From the NCBI GenBank assembly GCA_027487815.1, contig JAIYCW010000064.1, forward strand, positions 1-64,000: a stretch of DNA of 64,000 nt, given 5' to 3'. Both the position numbers and the translations under genes were made by a program. Under the pieces are notes generated by a model. That model had not been told where the DNA came from. It searched no databases and worked only from the letters and a program-made list of their open reading frames with translations. The first letter of the stretch is position 1. Every line of letters starts with the position of its first letter. Positions 16,881 to 28,415 of the stretch are shown one piece after another. The DNA comes from Burkholderiales bacterium (GTDB taxonomy: Bacteria; Pseudomonadota; Gammaproteobacteria; Burkholderiales; Burkholderiaceae_E).

Positions 16881-17687
16881 CTAATTCATCCGGGATGGTA
16901 TCGGATTGTAGAGCGAAAGAGACGGTCTTCCAAAATACTCAGAAAACAAATCCGGCAACTGCTCACATCTTTTCCTTAACGCCGAGTCGTAAAGCTCTGA
17001 AGTACTTTCCGACATAAGAAGAAGCTCGTAAGGGACCGTTTCAAGTGCAGAAACGGCCTGATTACAGATTTTCCTGATTTCGTACATGTAAGTGTTTAGC
17101 TCGCGTTGAGTTTCAACTACAAGGGAGGAAAGCAAGTCTGACCCTACAAGTTTCGTCTGCTCTAGCGCTCCCGGCAAAAGCTGGGTCGGCAACAACGCCT
17201 GATCGTGATCAATTAACCAAAAATCTCTTCCATTAGTCAATAGATTAGAAGCTGTCCTATCTGTATTAAGAATGATTTGGTCAAACACTACGGACCGTAA
17301 GAGTCCGGGCCAGGCTCGCAACCTGCTTTCGAGGCTATTTGAGTTTCCACTAGCGAAAGACTTCTTAATAGGAAGCGCAATTAATGCTCTGGTTCCAAAC
17401 ACTTGGCCATTTACTGTCCAATCAAGTAAATCTACATCTGACACTTTAAGCTGTGTCGAGCCTACCGAGACAAGATATGGCTGTGGGATGTCTACGTTCA
17501 ATTTGAGAGCTAAAAAAGCGGAAATAGCCTCTCTATAAAATCCGCCTTGATCTAAGAATTTTAAATAACAGTCTCTATTTTCCCCTGCAACGAATGACAC
17601 CTGCCCTTTGACGACTCTATTACTAGCTGTGCGGACTAGATGATAGTCTCTTCGCGCTAATCTTCCAGTTGGAAACAAAGAACTCAT
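16881..17687 (-). CDS. HipA-like (HipA_2-type) Ser/Thr kinase, small form
   Basis: Protein of 268 residues, far shorter than the roughly 440 of classical HipA. Kinase-core residues are visible: K43 in CYLKFLDQGG (ATP lysine), E53 in FYREAISAFLALKL, a catalytic loop FDQIILNTDRTASNLL with D143 and N148, and the metal-binding IDHD at 159-162. The loop N-T-D-R-x-x-x-N-L-L followed by LIDHD is the pattern of the HipA-like kinase families. The start lies 6 bases after the gyrB stop, so it may be read from the gyrB operon. The gene is clearly AT-richer than its flanks, suggesting horizontal gain. The target is unknown. Confidence 0.78.
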   Translation of the reverse strand: MSSLFPTGRLARRDYHLVRTASNRVVKGQVSFVAGENRDCYLKFLDQGGFYREAISAFLALKLNVDIPQPYLVSVGSTQLKVSDVDLLDWTVNGQVFGTRALIALPIKKSFASGNSNSLESRLRAWPGLLRSVVFDQIILNTDRTASNLLTNGRDFWLIDHDQALLPTQLLPGALEQTKLVGSDLLSSLVVETQRELNTYMYEIRKICNQAVSALETVPYELLLMSESTSELYDSALRKRCEQLPDLFSEYFGRPSLSLYNPIPSRMN

Positions 17688-17693
17688 GTAGGA

Positions 17694-21310
<3,617 letters not shown>

Positions 21311-21527
21311 AGTTTATTTAACCCTGTTGTTCCTGTTATGCACGCTGCAAAGATGGGGATAAGTGAGCTTTGTTGAAACAGACCAATGACTTAGCGCGAG
21401 GACAAGTCATGGGGTAAGTGCCTGGTTGAACTTGCGCGAGTGTGGATGATTTGGAGCTTGAGGCCGATCGGCGGGATAGCTCGGAGTTATTCACAATGTT
21501 GTCCACCACTTGCAAAGTCATGTTGGA
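21311..21527. other. Candidate replication origin (oriC) between dnaA and dnaN
   Basis: A 217-base gene-free stretch with several DnaA-box-like 9-mers (consensus TTATNCACA). TTATTCACA at 21487-21495 matches fully. One-mismatch forms are TTATCCCCA (minus strand, 21354-21362) and TCATCCACA (minus strand, 21441-21449). A weaker TTGTCCACC is at 21499-21507. An AT-rich patch lies at 21311-21320 next to dnaN. The other gap beside dnaA (22935-23119) showed no such boxes. Origin function is inferred from boxes and gene context. Confidence 0.6.
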
Positions 21528-22934
21528 TCAGCCTCGCAAGGTTTGTTCGAGCACATGCAAATGACGATTGAGTTCGACGTCATGTTGCCGTTGTTCGGTA
21601 ATTTTGCGCACGGCATGCAACACCGTGGTGTGATCGCGGCCACCAAAGCCTTCGCCGATTTCAGGTAGGCTTTTCTGGGTCATCTCTTTGGCGAGATACA
21701 TGGCGATTTGGCGCGGCATCACAATGTGGGCAACGCGCCGCTTGCTATACATATCGGCCACTTTGATCTTGAAAAAATCTGCGACTTCTTTTTGAATTGA
21801 TTCAATGGAGGTTGGCCTGCGATTCAAGGCCAGCAGATCTTCCAGCGCTTCTTTGGCGAGCTCAAGGGTGATAGGTTTATTGCGGAAACCGGCATAGGCT
21901 ACAACGCGCAGCAAGGCGCCTTCCAGCTCACGAACATTGGAGCGCAGGTTTTTGGCGATGAAGAACGCGACATCTTCAGGCACTTCTGCATTCGATGCTT
22001 CGGCCTTCTTATAGAGGATGGCGACGCGCATTTCGAGCTCAGGCGGCTCAATAGCGACGATAAGGCCTGAATCAAAGCGCGAGATCAATCGCTCTTCCAC
22101 ACCGCTCATCTCTTTGGGATAGGTGTCGCAAGTGATGATGATTTGCTTGCGGGCGGCAAAGAGCGCATCGAAAGTGTAGAAGAACTCTTCTTGCGTGCGC
22201 GGCTTGCCAGAGAGGAACTGAATATCATCAATCAACAAGAGATCAAGTTGATGATAGGCAAGCTTCCAGTCATCCGGCGACTTCTTCTGAATCGCGCGCA
22301 CCATCTCATCAAAATATTCTTGCGCATGAATATAGCGAATCCGAAGCTTGGGATCGCGCTGCAATACGGCATTGCCCACTGCATGAATCAGATGGGTTTT
22401 ACCCAGGCCCACGCCTCCGTATAAAAACAGCGGGTTATAGGCTGTGCCGGGGCGCTCGGTGACTTGCAATGCCGCGGCACGTGCCATTTGATTGGCTTTG
22501 CCATTAACAAAGGTTTCAAACGTGAGATCGGTGCGCAGCTTGGTGGCGCGCTCAAGTGGGCGCTCGGCATAAGCCACCGATGCGGCCTGCTCTTGCCTGT
22601 GTTGTTGCGATGAAGCGCGCTCATCATGCGCTGACTCATGGGAGTTGGCTTGAGAGGGCGCATGGGTAATCGGTGCTTCAGGCGAAGCGGCTGCAGCATG
22701 GACCTCAAAGCGCACCCGGGTGCCCTCGCCTACCAGACGCGCGGCAATTTCATCGAGGCGTGATCCATATTGCGAACGCACCCAGTTGAGTTTGAACTGA
22801 TTGGGCACACCGACGCGAATCGATCCGTTGTCATCCACGCCAAGGAAAGCGAGTGGACGAATCCAGGTCTTGAATAATTGAGGCGCGACTTCACCTTCCA
22901 GTTCAGCGGCACAGGCGAGCCAGGGATCTTGCAT
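21528..22934 (-). CDS. dnaA: Chromosomal replication initiator DnaA
   Basis: AAA+ initiator that binds DnaA boxes and melts oriC. 468 residues from the ATG at 22934 ([13 protein letters not shown]); a GTG three codons upstream is also possible. Domain I lies at residues 1-90 and a linker rich in Ser/His/Ala/Gln at about 90-130. The AAA+ core has the Walker A motif [15 protein letters not shown] and the Walker [14 protein letters not shown], with the sensor region [10 protein letters not shown]. Domain IV ends with the DnaA-box-binding signature [15 protein letters not shown]. Divergent from rpmH. Confidence 0.98.
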   Translation of the reverse strand: MQDPWLACAAELEGEVAPQLFKTWIRPLAFLGVDDNGSIRVGVPNQFKLNWVRSQYGSRLDEIAARLVGEGTRVRFEVHAAAASPEAPITHAPSQANSHESAHDERASSQQHRQEQAASVAYAERPLERATKLRTDLTFETFVNGKANQMARAAALQVTERPGTAYNPLFLYGGVGLGKTHLIHAVGNAVLQRDPKLRIRYIHAQEYFDEMVRAIQKKSPDDWKLAYHQLDLLLIDDIQFLSGKPRTQEEFFYTFDALFAARKQIIITCDTYPKEMSGVEERLISRFDSGLIVAIEPPELEMRVAILYKKAEASNAEVPEDVAFFIAKNLRSNVRELEGALLRVVAYAGFRNKPITLELAKEALEDLLALNRRPTSIESIQKEVADFFKIKVADMYSKRRVAHIVMPRQIAMYLAKEMTQKSLPEIGEGFGGRDHTTVLHAVRKITEQRQHDVELNRHLHVLEQTLRG

Positions 22935-23025
22935 TCTGAACACTTCGGGATGGAGCAGCGTAGGGTCTTAAAAGGGTTGCGGTAGGGTCTGGCAGAAAGC
23001 CGGGGCTATCAACAACGAACCTTCT

Positions 23026-23031
23026 ATTGTA
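23026..23031 (-). promoter_or_regulatory. Candidate dnaA -10 element
   Basis: TACAAT on the minus strand, about 90 bases upstream of the dnaA start, within the divergent dnaA/rpmH gap. No good -35 hexamer stands 17 bases upstream, so this is tentative. Confidence 0.35.
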
Positions 23032-23063
23032 CCAATCCGCGCAGGCTCGCGCTATGAATCAAA

Positions 23064-23093
23064 TTGACAGCAGGGGGTCTAATGCGATGTAAT
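23064..23093 (+). promoter_or_regulatory. rpmH promoter
   Basis: A perfect -35 TTGACA (23064-23069), an 18-base spacer and a 5-of-6 -10 TGTAAT (23088-23093) lie 27 bases before the rpmH ATG. This is a strong sigma-70-type promoter that would drive the rpmH-rnpA-yidD-yidC run. Confidence 0.75.
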
Positions 23094-23119
23094 AGAAGGC
23101 TTTTTTCGACGAGCCGATC

Positions 23120-23254
23120 ATGAAACGTACATTCCAACCCTCAGTGACCCGGCGCAAGCGTACCCACGGCTTTCGAGTCCGCATGAAGACTCGTGGCGGC
23201 CGTGCCGTTATTCGGGCGCGTCGCGCTAAGGGTCGCAAGAGCCTCGCGGTTTAA
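23120..23254 (+). CDS. rpmH: 50S ribosomal protein L34
   Basis: Short gene of 44 codons: [20 protein letters not shown] at the start and GRKSLAV at the end, with the invariant central [18 protein letters not shown]. This is the complete bL34 sequence, a basic protein on the large ribosomal subunit. It is preceded by a strong promoter and is followed by rnpA after 27 bases, the normal order beside dnaA. The gene is divergent from dnaA. Confidence 0.98.
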   Translation: MKRTFQPSVTRRKRTHGFRVRMKTRGGRAVIRARRAKGRKSLAV

Positions 23255-23281
23255 GACCGTCGTAGGCATTGGCTAGCCGGT

Positions 23282-23635
23282 TTGACCTCCGCTGCTGGAC
23301 CAAAGTCGCATCCGCGACGTTATCAGGTCACCTCGATGCATTTGCAAGTAGTTGCACGAGACCTTGTCCAGGGCCAACAGGCTCTGTGGTTCGCTGTACC
23401 CAAAAAATTGCTGCCACGTGCGGTAGATCGCAACGCCTTTCGCCGCGTAGCTCGGGCGGCTTGGGAAGCTCTGCCGCCCCGTGAGCCCAGCAAGGCTGCA
23501 CAGGCAGGCTTGCTGAAAGTGCGAAGTGTGGATCCGCAGTGGCGCGAACTGAGCGTGATCAGTAAAAAGAAAATTTGGCGCGCCGAGATCGACGCCTTGC
23601 TTGACCGGTTTGTGATGCCCCGGAGTGGCGCATGA
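23282..23635 (+). CDS. rnpA: Ribonuclease P protein component
   Basis: Basic protein of 117 residues assisting the RNase P RNA in tRNA 5' maturation. The RNR-type motif is visible in AVDRNAFRRVARAAWEAL after FAVPKKLLPR. The reading frame continues back to the rpmH stop with no ATG or GTG, so the first usable start is TTG at 23282. An ATG at 23336 would remove the first strand. The N-terminal helix found in most RnpA proteins (the LxxxxxF region) is missing or unrecognisable here, so this is a short, divergent family member. It overlaps yidD by 4 bases. Confidence 0.85.
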   Translation: MTSAAGPKSHPRRYQVTSMHLQVVARDLVQGQQALWFAVPKKLLPRAVDRNAFRRVARAAWEALPPREPSKAAQAGLLKVRSVDPQWRELSVISKKKIWRAEIDALLDRFVMPRSGA

Positions 23636-23919
23636 CGTTTGTGCGCCAGCCCCTTGCGGCGGCAATTGATAAGCTCGGGCGCGGCATCGTGCTTGCGCCA
23701 GTGATGATATTTCGGATTGGGGTGAGTTCCTGGCTTCCACCGAGTTGTCGGTATTTACCCAGTTGTAGTGATTATGCGATGCAGGCGGTGCAGCAGCATG
23801 GTGCGGTGCGCGGCGCATGGTTGGCGGGTCGCCGCTTGTTACGATGCCACCCGTGGTGCGCAGGCGGAATTGATGAAGTGCCTCAGCCTCGGCACGTGCC
23901 GGGCTCAATGAACGGATGA
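23632..23919 (+). CDS. yidD: Membrane protein insertion efficiency factor YidD
   Basis: Protein of 95 residues with the YidD signature: RYLPSCSDYAMQAVQQHGAV followed by GRRLLRCHPWCAGGIDEVPQ. The three conserved cysteines are present. An amphipathic N terminus associates with the inner membrane. It acts with YidC in protein insertion. The gene lies between rnpA (4-base overlap) and yidC, its standard place. Confidence 0.95.
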   Translation: MTFVRQPLAAAIDKLGRGIVLAPVMIFRIGVSSWLPPSCRYLPSCSDYAMQAVQQHGAVRGAWLAGRRLLRCHPWCAGGIDEVPQPRHVPGSMNG

Positions 23920-23928
23920 AGTAAAAAA

Positions 23929-25677
23929 ATGCAGAACCAGATTCAGCGAACGATTTTGTGGGTGGTGTTTGGCATGTCACTGGTGCTCCTGTGGGACAAG
24001 TGGCAGCTTGAAAATGGCCGGACCTCCATGTTTAGCCCGCCGCCCGCCAAGGTTGAAGCACCTGCGGCCAAGGCCGGGGACACTCCAGCGAGCGGGGCTG
24101 CAAGCAAGACAGATTTGCCCGCGCCCGCGGTGGCAGTGCCTGGGCAAGCGGTGCCTGCGGGCCCCGCTGCTGGGACGACTGCCCCAGCTAGCCCCGCCGT
24201 AAGTTCACAGCGCGTTGAGCTCAAGAACGATGTGCTGAGCCTGCAGGTCGATACGATGGGCGGGCAGATCAAGCGGGCTGAATTGCTCAAGCATACCGAG
24301 GTGTTTCAAAAGGGCATCCTTGAAGGCTTTGTAGACTTCTTCAAGAGCGATAAAAACGCCAAGCCGGCGAACATGATTTTGATGGATGAGAAGCCCGGCT
24401 CGACCTATATCGCGCAAAGCGGATGGGTGGGTTCGGCAAGCGGCGCGGTGTTGCCCAACCATCGCACGGTGTATGCAGTGGAGTCCTCCAGCCCGGGCAG
24501 CATCGTGCTGGTGGCTGAGTCGGCGGGCTTGAAGGTGAAGCGTACCTTGAGCCTGGGTGCGGGCGAGTACGTGGTGAAGTTCAAAGACGAGATTACCAAC
24601 ACCGGGTCCGAGCCGATTGCGCCCACGCTTTATATGCAGCTGGTGCGTGATGCGAATAAGCCACCGGGCGAATCGCAGTTTTATTCCACCTATACCGGCC
24701 CGGTGCTTTACACCGATAAGGTGAAGTTTCAGAAGGTGGATTTCGCCGATATCGAAAAAGGCAAGGCGCAATTTGAAAAGGCTGCCAGTGATGGCTGGGC
24801 CGGCGTAATCCAGCACTACTTTGTTTCGGCCTGGGTGCCTGCAGATAAAGTGGCGCGTGAGTATTACGCTGAGAAAGTGGATACCAATCTTTATCGGATT
24901 GGGGCCAAGCAGCCGGTGCCACAATTGGCGCCGCAAGCGAGCGCGACGGTGGAAAGCGGTTTGCTGATCGGGCCACAAGATCAAAACATGCTGGAAAAGG
25001 TAGCGCCTGGGCTGGACCTGTCGGTGGACTACGGCTGGCTTGCATTTCTGGCCAAGCCGATTTTCTGGCTGCTGCAGTTTTGCCATAGCCTGGTGGGCAA
25101 TTGGGGTTGGGCGATTGTGTTGCTCACCATCATCATCAAAACGATTTTCTTCCCGCTGCAAGCAGCGAGCTACAAATCCATGGCTCGCATGAAAGCCGTT
25201 ACGCCGCGCATGATGCAGATTCGCGAGCGCTATGGCAGCGACAAGCAGAAGATGAATGTGGCGATGATGGAACTCTACAAAACCGAGAAGATCAATCCAC
25301 TTGGCGGCTGCTTGCCAATCGTGGTGCAGATCCCCGTGTTTATTGCTTTGTATTGGGTGCTGCTCGCATCGGTGGAGATGCGCAATGCGCCCTGGCTGGG
25401 GTGGATCAAGGATCTGGCGCAGCCCGATCCATTGCTGATCTTGCCCTTGGTGATGGCCGTCACGATGTGGTTTCAAACCAAGCTCAATCCTACGCCGCCT
25501 GATCCTGTGCAGGCCAAAGTGATGATGTGGATGCCGCTGATTTTTTCAGTGATGTTCTTCTTCTTTCCTTCGGGCCTGGTGCTCTACTGGTTGGTGAACA
25601 ACTGCTACTCGATTGCACAGCAATGGGTGATCACCCGCAAGATCGAAGGCAAGCCGATTTTCGGCAAAGCGGCCTGA
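23929..25677 (+). CDS. yidC: Membrane protein insertase YidC
   Basis: Insertase of 582 residues. An N-terminal membrane anchor (RTILWVVFGMSLVLLWDKW) precedes an Ala/Pro-rich linker at residues 35-95 and the large periplasmic P1 domain (about 95-345). The conserved core follows with WGWAIVLLTIIIKTIFFPLQ, the cytoplasmic hairpin KSMARMKAVTPRMMQIRERY and GGCLPIVVQIPVFIALYWVL. The last segments are FFFPSGLVLYWLVNN and ITRKIEG. It inserts inner-membrane proteins alone or with SecYEG. It follows yidD by 9 bases and precedes mnmE. Confidence 0.97.
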   Translation: MQNQIQRTILWVVFGMSLVLLWDKWQLENGRTSMFSPPPAKVEAPAAKAGDTPASGAASKTDLPAPAVAVPGQAVPAGPAAGTTAPASPAVSSQRVELKNDVLSLQVDTMGGQIKRAELLKHTEVFQKGILEGFVDFFKSDKNAKPANMILMDEKPGSTYIAQSGWVGSASGAVLPNHRTVYAVESSSPGSIVLVAESAGLKVKRTLSLGAGEYVVKFKDEITNTGSEPIAPTLYMQLVRDANKPPGESQFYSTYTGPVLYTDKVKFQKVDFADIEKGKAQFEKAASDGWAGVIQHYFVSAWVPADKVAREYYAEKVDTNLYRIGAKQPVPQLAPQASATVESGLLIGPQDQNMLEKVAPGLDLSVDYGWLAFLAKPIFWLLQFCHSLVGNWGWAIVLLTIIIKTIFFPLQAASYKSMARMKAVTPRMMQIRERYGSDKQKMNVAMMELYKTEKINPLGGCLPIVVQIPVFIALYWVLLASVEMRNAPWLGWIKDLAQPDPLLILPLVMAVTMWFQTKLNPTPPDPVQAKVMMWMPLIFSVMFFFFPSGLVLYWLVNNCYSIAQQWVITRKIEGKPIFGKAA

Positions 25678-25708
25678 GGCCTCAGGCTCTCGTGCTCGGG
25701 GTGAGGCG

Positions 25709-27070
25709 ATGAACGACTCGGCCCCGATAGTTGCGATTGCGACGGCGGCTGGCCGTGGCGGCATTGGTGTGGTGCGGATTTCCGGGCGTGGGTTGCTTCA
25801 GGTAGCCCGCGAGGTGATCGGGCGCAAGCCCATGGCACGCATGGTGCAGCGGCTCGTGATGCGCAACTCAGCGGGCAGTGCGATTGATGATGGCCTGCTG
25901 CTCTGGTTTCCCGGGCCTGCTTCCTACACTGGCGAAGACGTGATCGAGTTTCACGGGCATGGCGGGCCAGTGGTGTTGCAGCGGATTCAGCAGCGATGGT
26001 TGGAGTTGGTGGACGGCTCCCGACTCGCCGCGCCTGGCGAATTCACCGAACGTGCGTTTTTGAATGGCAAGCTGGATCTGGTGCAGGCTGAAGCGGTCGC
26101 GGATTTGATTGATGCGAGCTCCGTCCAAGCGGCCTCCAGTGCGGTGCGCTCTTTGCAGGGTGTGTTTTCAAACAAGGTGCGCGCGTTGGTGCAAGGCCTG
26201 ATTGATCTGCGCTTGCTGGTGGAAGCCACCCTGGATTTTCCCGAAGAAGAAATAGAGTTTTTGCGCTCGGCGGGCGCCTTGGAAAAGCTCGCTGCTTTGC
26301 AGACTGAACTTGAGGCGGTGATTGGCGCGGCCAAGCAGGGCGCGGCTTTGCGGCAGGGCCTGGATGTGGTGCTGGTGGGCGAGCCCAATGTGGGCAAATC
26401 AAGTTTGCTCAATGCGCTGGCAGGCGATGAGGTGGCCATCGTGACGCCAATAGCTGGCACCACGCGTGATCGGATTGTGCAGCCGATGGTGATGAGCGGG
26501 GTGCTGCTCAATGTGATCGACACCGCCGGGCTGCGAACTACAGAGGATGAAGTCGAAAAGATTGGAATTGAACGGACGCGTGCAGCGATTGCCCAGGCTG
26601 ATGTGGTGCTGGTGCTTAGCGATGCGCGCGATAGCGCGATCCTGGGCGCGGGCACTGCAGAGGTGATTCGCGAGGTGACTGAGCTGGCACCGCAGGCCTT
26701 GCGCCTGCAAGTGGCGAACAAAAGTGATTTGCTTGAGAAGCCCGCTTTGGAGCAATCCGATTTGATTCTGGTGTCGGCCAAAACAGGCGCAGGGCTGGAT
26801 GAGCTGCGTGAGCGTTTGCTGGCGCTTGTGGGCTTGGGCTCGACACAGGAAGATGTGTTCAGCGCGCGTGAGCGGCATGTGCAGGCTCTGCTTGAAGCGC
26901 GCGTGCATCTTGAGCAAGCGGCCGTGCAAGGCGCGCAGGGCGATGAGGCTTTGGACCTGGTGGCTGAGGAGCTGCGCCTCGCTCAACGCGAGCTTTCGCG
27001 AATCACCGGTGAGTTCACAGCAGATGATTTGCTCGGTGAAATCTTCGGGCGGTTTTGTATTGGCAAGTAA
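25709..27070 (+). CDS. mnmE: tRNA uridine-5-carboxymethylaminomethyl(34) synthesis GTPase MnmE
   Basis: Protein of 453 residues. The N-terminal tetrahydrofolate-binding domain includes AIATAAGRGGIGVVRISG and DVIEFHGHGGP. The helical domain is followed by the G domain with P-loop GEPNVGKS at 224-231, switch region GTTRDRI, DTAGLR and NKSD. It ends in FCIGK, the invariant C-terminal motif with the essential cysteine. With MnmG (63168 to the window end) it modifies the wobble uridine of several tRNAs. The two partner genes are about 36 kb apart here. Confidence 0.98.
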   Translation: MNDSAPIVAIATAAGRGGIGVVRISGRGLLQVAREVIGRKPMARMVQRLVMRNSAGSAIDDGLLLWFPGPASYTGEDVIEFHGHGGPVVLQRIQQRWLELVDGSRLAAPGEFTERAFLNGKLDLVQAEAVADLIDASSVQAASSAVRSLQGVFSNKVRALVQGLIDLRLLVEATLDFPEEEIEFLRSAGALEKLAALQTELEAVIGAAKQGAALRQGLDVVLVGEPNVGKSSLLNALAGDEVAIVTPIAGTTRDRIVQPMVMSGVLLNVIDTAGLRTTEDEVEKIGIERTRAAIAQADVVLVLSDARDSAILGAGTAEVIREVTELAPQALRLQVANKSDLLEKPALEQSDLILVSAKTGAGLDELRERLLALVGLGSTQEDVFSARERHVQALLEARVHLEQAAVQGAQGDEALDLVAEELRLAQRELSRITGEFTADDLLGEIFGRFCIGK

Positions 27071-27134
27071 GGGCTGACGGAGTCGCATTGAAGGGCAGGG
27101 AAGCCATCCGAATTTTTGTGGGCGAGGCGCTTAA

Positions 27135-28253
27135 TCACCACTGCGCAAAGACATCCTCGGCAATCCCAAACGACGTACTTGCTCCTGTGCCACTGGTCAC
27201 TACGACCACTCTCAGCCCGGGCTCGGGCGCTTCAATCAGGCAATCCGAGGTATACCCCTTGGGGTATACGCCCGTCCAGCGTTCGACGATATCGGCCTGG
27301 GTAAGGTGCAGGTTATCGCGCAGGTGATGCATGATCAGATCGTCGACTGCCTCACTGGCAAACGGCTCGGGGCTGAGATGATCATGATGGGAGTCGCCAA
27401 CCACCAATGTTCCGTCGGCGCTTTGCACAACGATTAAATGAATTCCGTCGGCCAGACTTTGGGGATGCTCTTGTTTCAACTGATCGAGTAATGCCTGGGA
27501 TTCGGGCAAGGCGGCATAGCCGGTATAGCGCACAAGGCTTAAATCGCCCATCACAGCTGCATTGAGTTTGAAGCCCGGCTGGGGGCGCACTCTAAGCATT
27601 TGCAGGCGGGTAAGCTGGAGCTTGTGCGGGGTGAGCCATGGCCCGGCTACGCCATTGAGCTCGGTGCCGGGACACAGCACGATGCGCTCGGCATGCAGGG
27701 TGCGAGCAGAGGTGCGAACCCGTGGCGCTTGCACTTCCAAAACCGATTCACCGCGATAGAAGCTGACCTTATGCGCCTCCTCAAGCCACGCGGCAAGTTG
27801 CGGGATCGCCATGCGGGACTCGACACGCAATTCGTGAGGCGAATAGAGCACGCCACTAGCGCCCTCGGTACGCAGCTCAGGCGCGTGCTCGGCAGCTTCG
27901 GCGGGATCGAGTAATTCGCACTCTTCGCCCATTGAGGTGTTTGCGAAGGCTTCAAGCACTCGCGCTGCTGCCGGACGTTGGGCCAGCAGGTAAAGCCCTC
28001 GATGCAGGATTTTAATTTGTGCTTGTGGGGCGATTTCGTCCCACACATCTCGTGAACGCATGGCGCGTCGCCAGGGGTCGCCGGCTCCTTGCCCGGTGAC
28101 GGTGATAAATCCGAAGTTGCGGATCGAGGCACCGACACAACGATGATCACGTTCGATGACTGCGACTCGCAAGCCGCGACGTGCGCCGGTCAAAGCGTGG
28201 GCCAGGCCGGCGATGCCGGACCCCATCACAATCAGATCGTAAGTGGTGCTCAT
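27135..28253 (-). CDS. FAD-dependent oxidoreductase of phosphonate clusters (TIGR03364/PbfD-like)
   Basis: DadA/glycine-oxidase-type flavoprotein of 372 residues. The FAD-binding MGSGIAGLAHALTGARRG opens the protein, CVGASIRNFGFITVTGQ follows near residue 40, and SGTGASTSFGIAEDVFAQW closes it. The SxRNFGF stretch is characteristic of the TIGR03364 group, which recurs in phosphonate-degradation loci and in tested cases oxidises N-methylated or unmodified 2-aminoethylphosphonate to phosphonoacetaldehyde. It is divergent from the HD-oxygenase/phnA operon and could supply the aldehyde to PhnY. The exact substrate is inferred. Confidence 0.85.
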   Translation of the reverse strand: MSTTYDLIVMGSGIAGLAHALTGARRGLRVAVIERDHRCVGASIRNFGFITVTGQGAGDPWRRAMRSRDVWDEIAPQAQIKILHRGLYLLAQRPAAARVLEAFANTSMGEECELLDPAEAAEHAPELRTEGASGVLYSPHELRVESRMAIPQLAAWLEEAHKVSFYRGESVLEVQAPRVRTSARTLHAERIVLCPGTELNGVAGPWLTPHKLQLTRLQMLRVRPQPGFKLNAAVMGDLSLVRYTGYAALPESQALLDQLKQEHPQSLADGIHLIVVQSADGTLVVGDSHHDHLSPEPFASEAVDDLIMHHLRDNLHLTQADIVERWTGVYPKGYTSDCLIEAPEPGLRVVVVTSGTGASTSFGIAEDVFAQW

Positions 28254-28327
28254 GTGAGAAGGCTCCCGGGAGGTGTTGGCTCGGGCAAGGTTAGAGCCAA
28301 GGCGGCGGGCAGATTAGCACGCCAACA

Positions 28328-28345
28328 CCGTCACTAAAGTGTAAT
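28328..28345 (+). promoter_or_regulatory. Pho-box-like element upstream of the phosphonate operon
   Basis: CCGTCACTAAAGTGTAAT resembles two 11-base PhoB half-repeats (consensus CTGTCATAWAWCTGTMAY) with about five mismatches. It lies 71 bases before the chosen start of the HD-oxygenase gene, in the divergent gap, where phosphate control would be expected. Confidence 0.35.
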
Positions 28346-28364
28346 GCGTGATCAGGATACTCAG

Positions 28365-28384
28365 CGGGTTTTCCTTAAAACCCG
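28365..28384. promoter_or_regulatory. Perfect inverted repeat in the phosphonate operon leader
   Basis: CGGGTTTT and AAAACCCG form an 8-base perfect inverted repeat around CCTT, ending 31 bases before the ATG at 28416. It could be an operator. If transcribed, it would form a tight hairpin. Its position argues against translation starting at 28344. Confidence 0.5.
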
Positions 28385-28415
28385 GTCTGTACGTCTATCC
28401 GTGAATGCCGATCGT

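Noticed and set aside
22935-23119. Gap between dnaA and rpmH as the origin
   Set aside because: No DnaA-box-like 9-mers were found; it looks like a divergent promoter region.
24205-25476. Long minus-strand frame of 423 residues
   Set aside because: It is antisense to yidC, His/Gln-rich, and matches no family; a by-product of codon bias.
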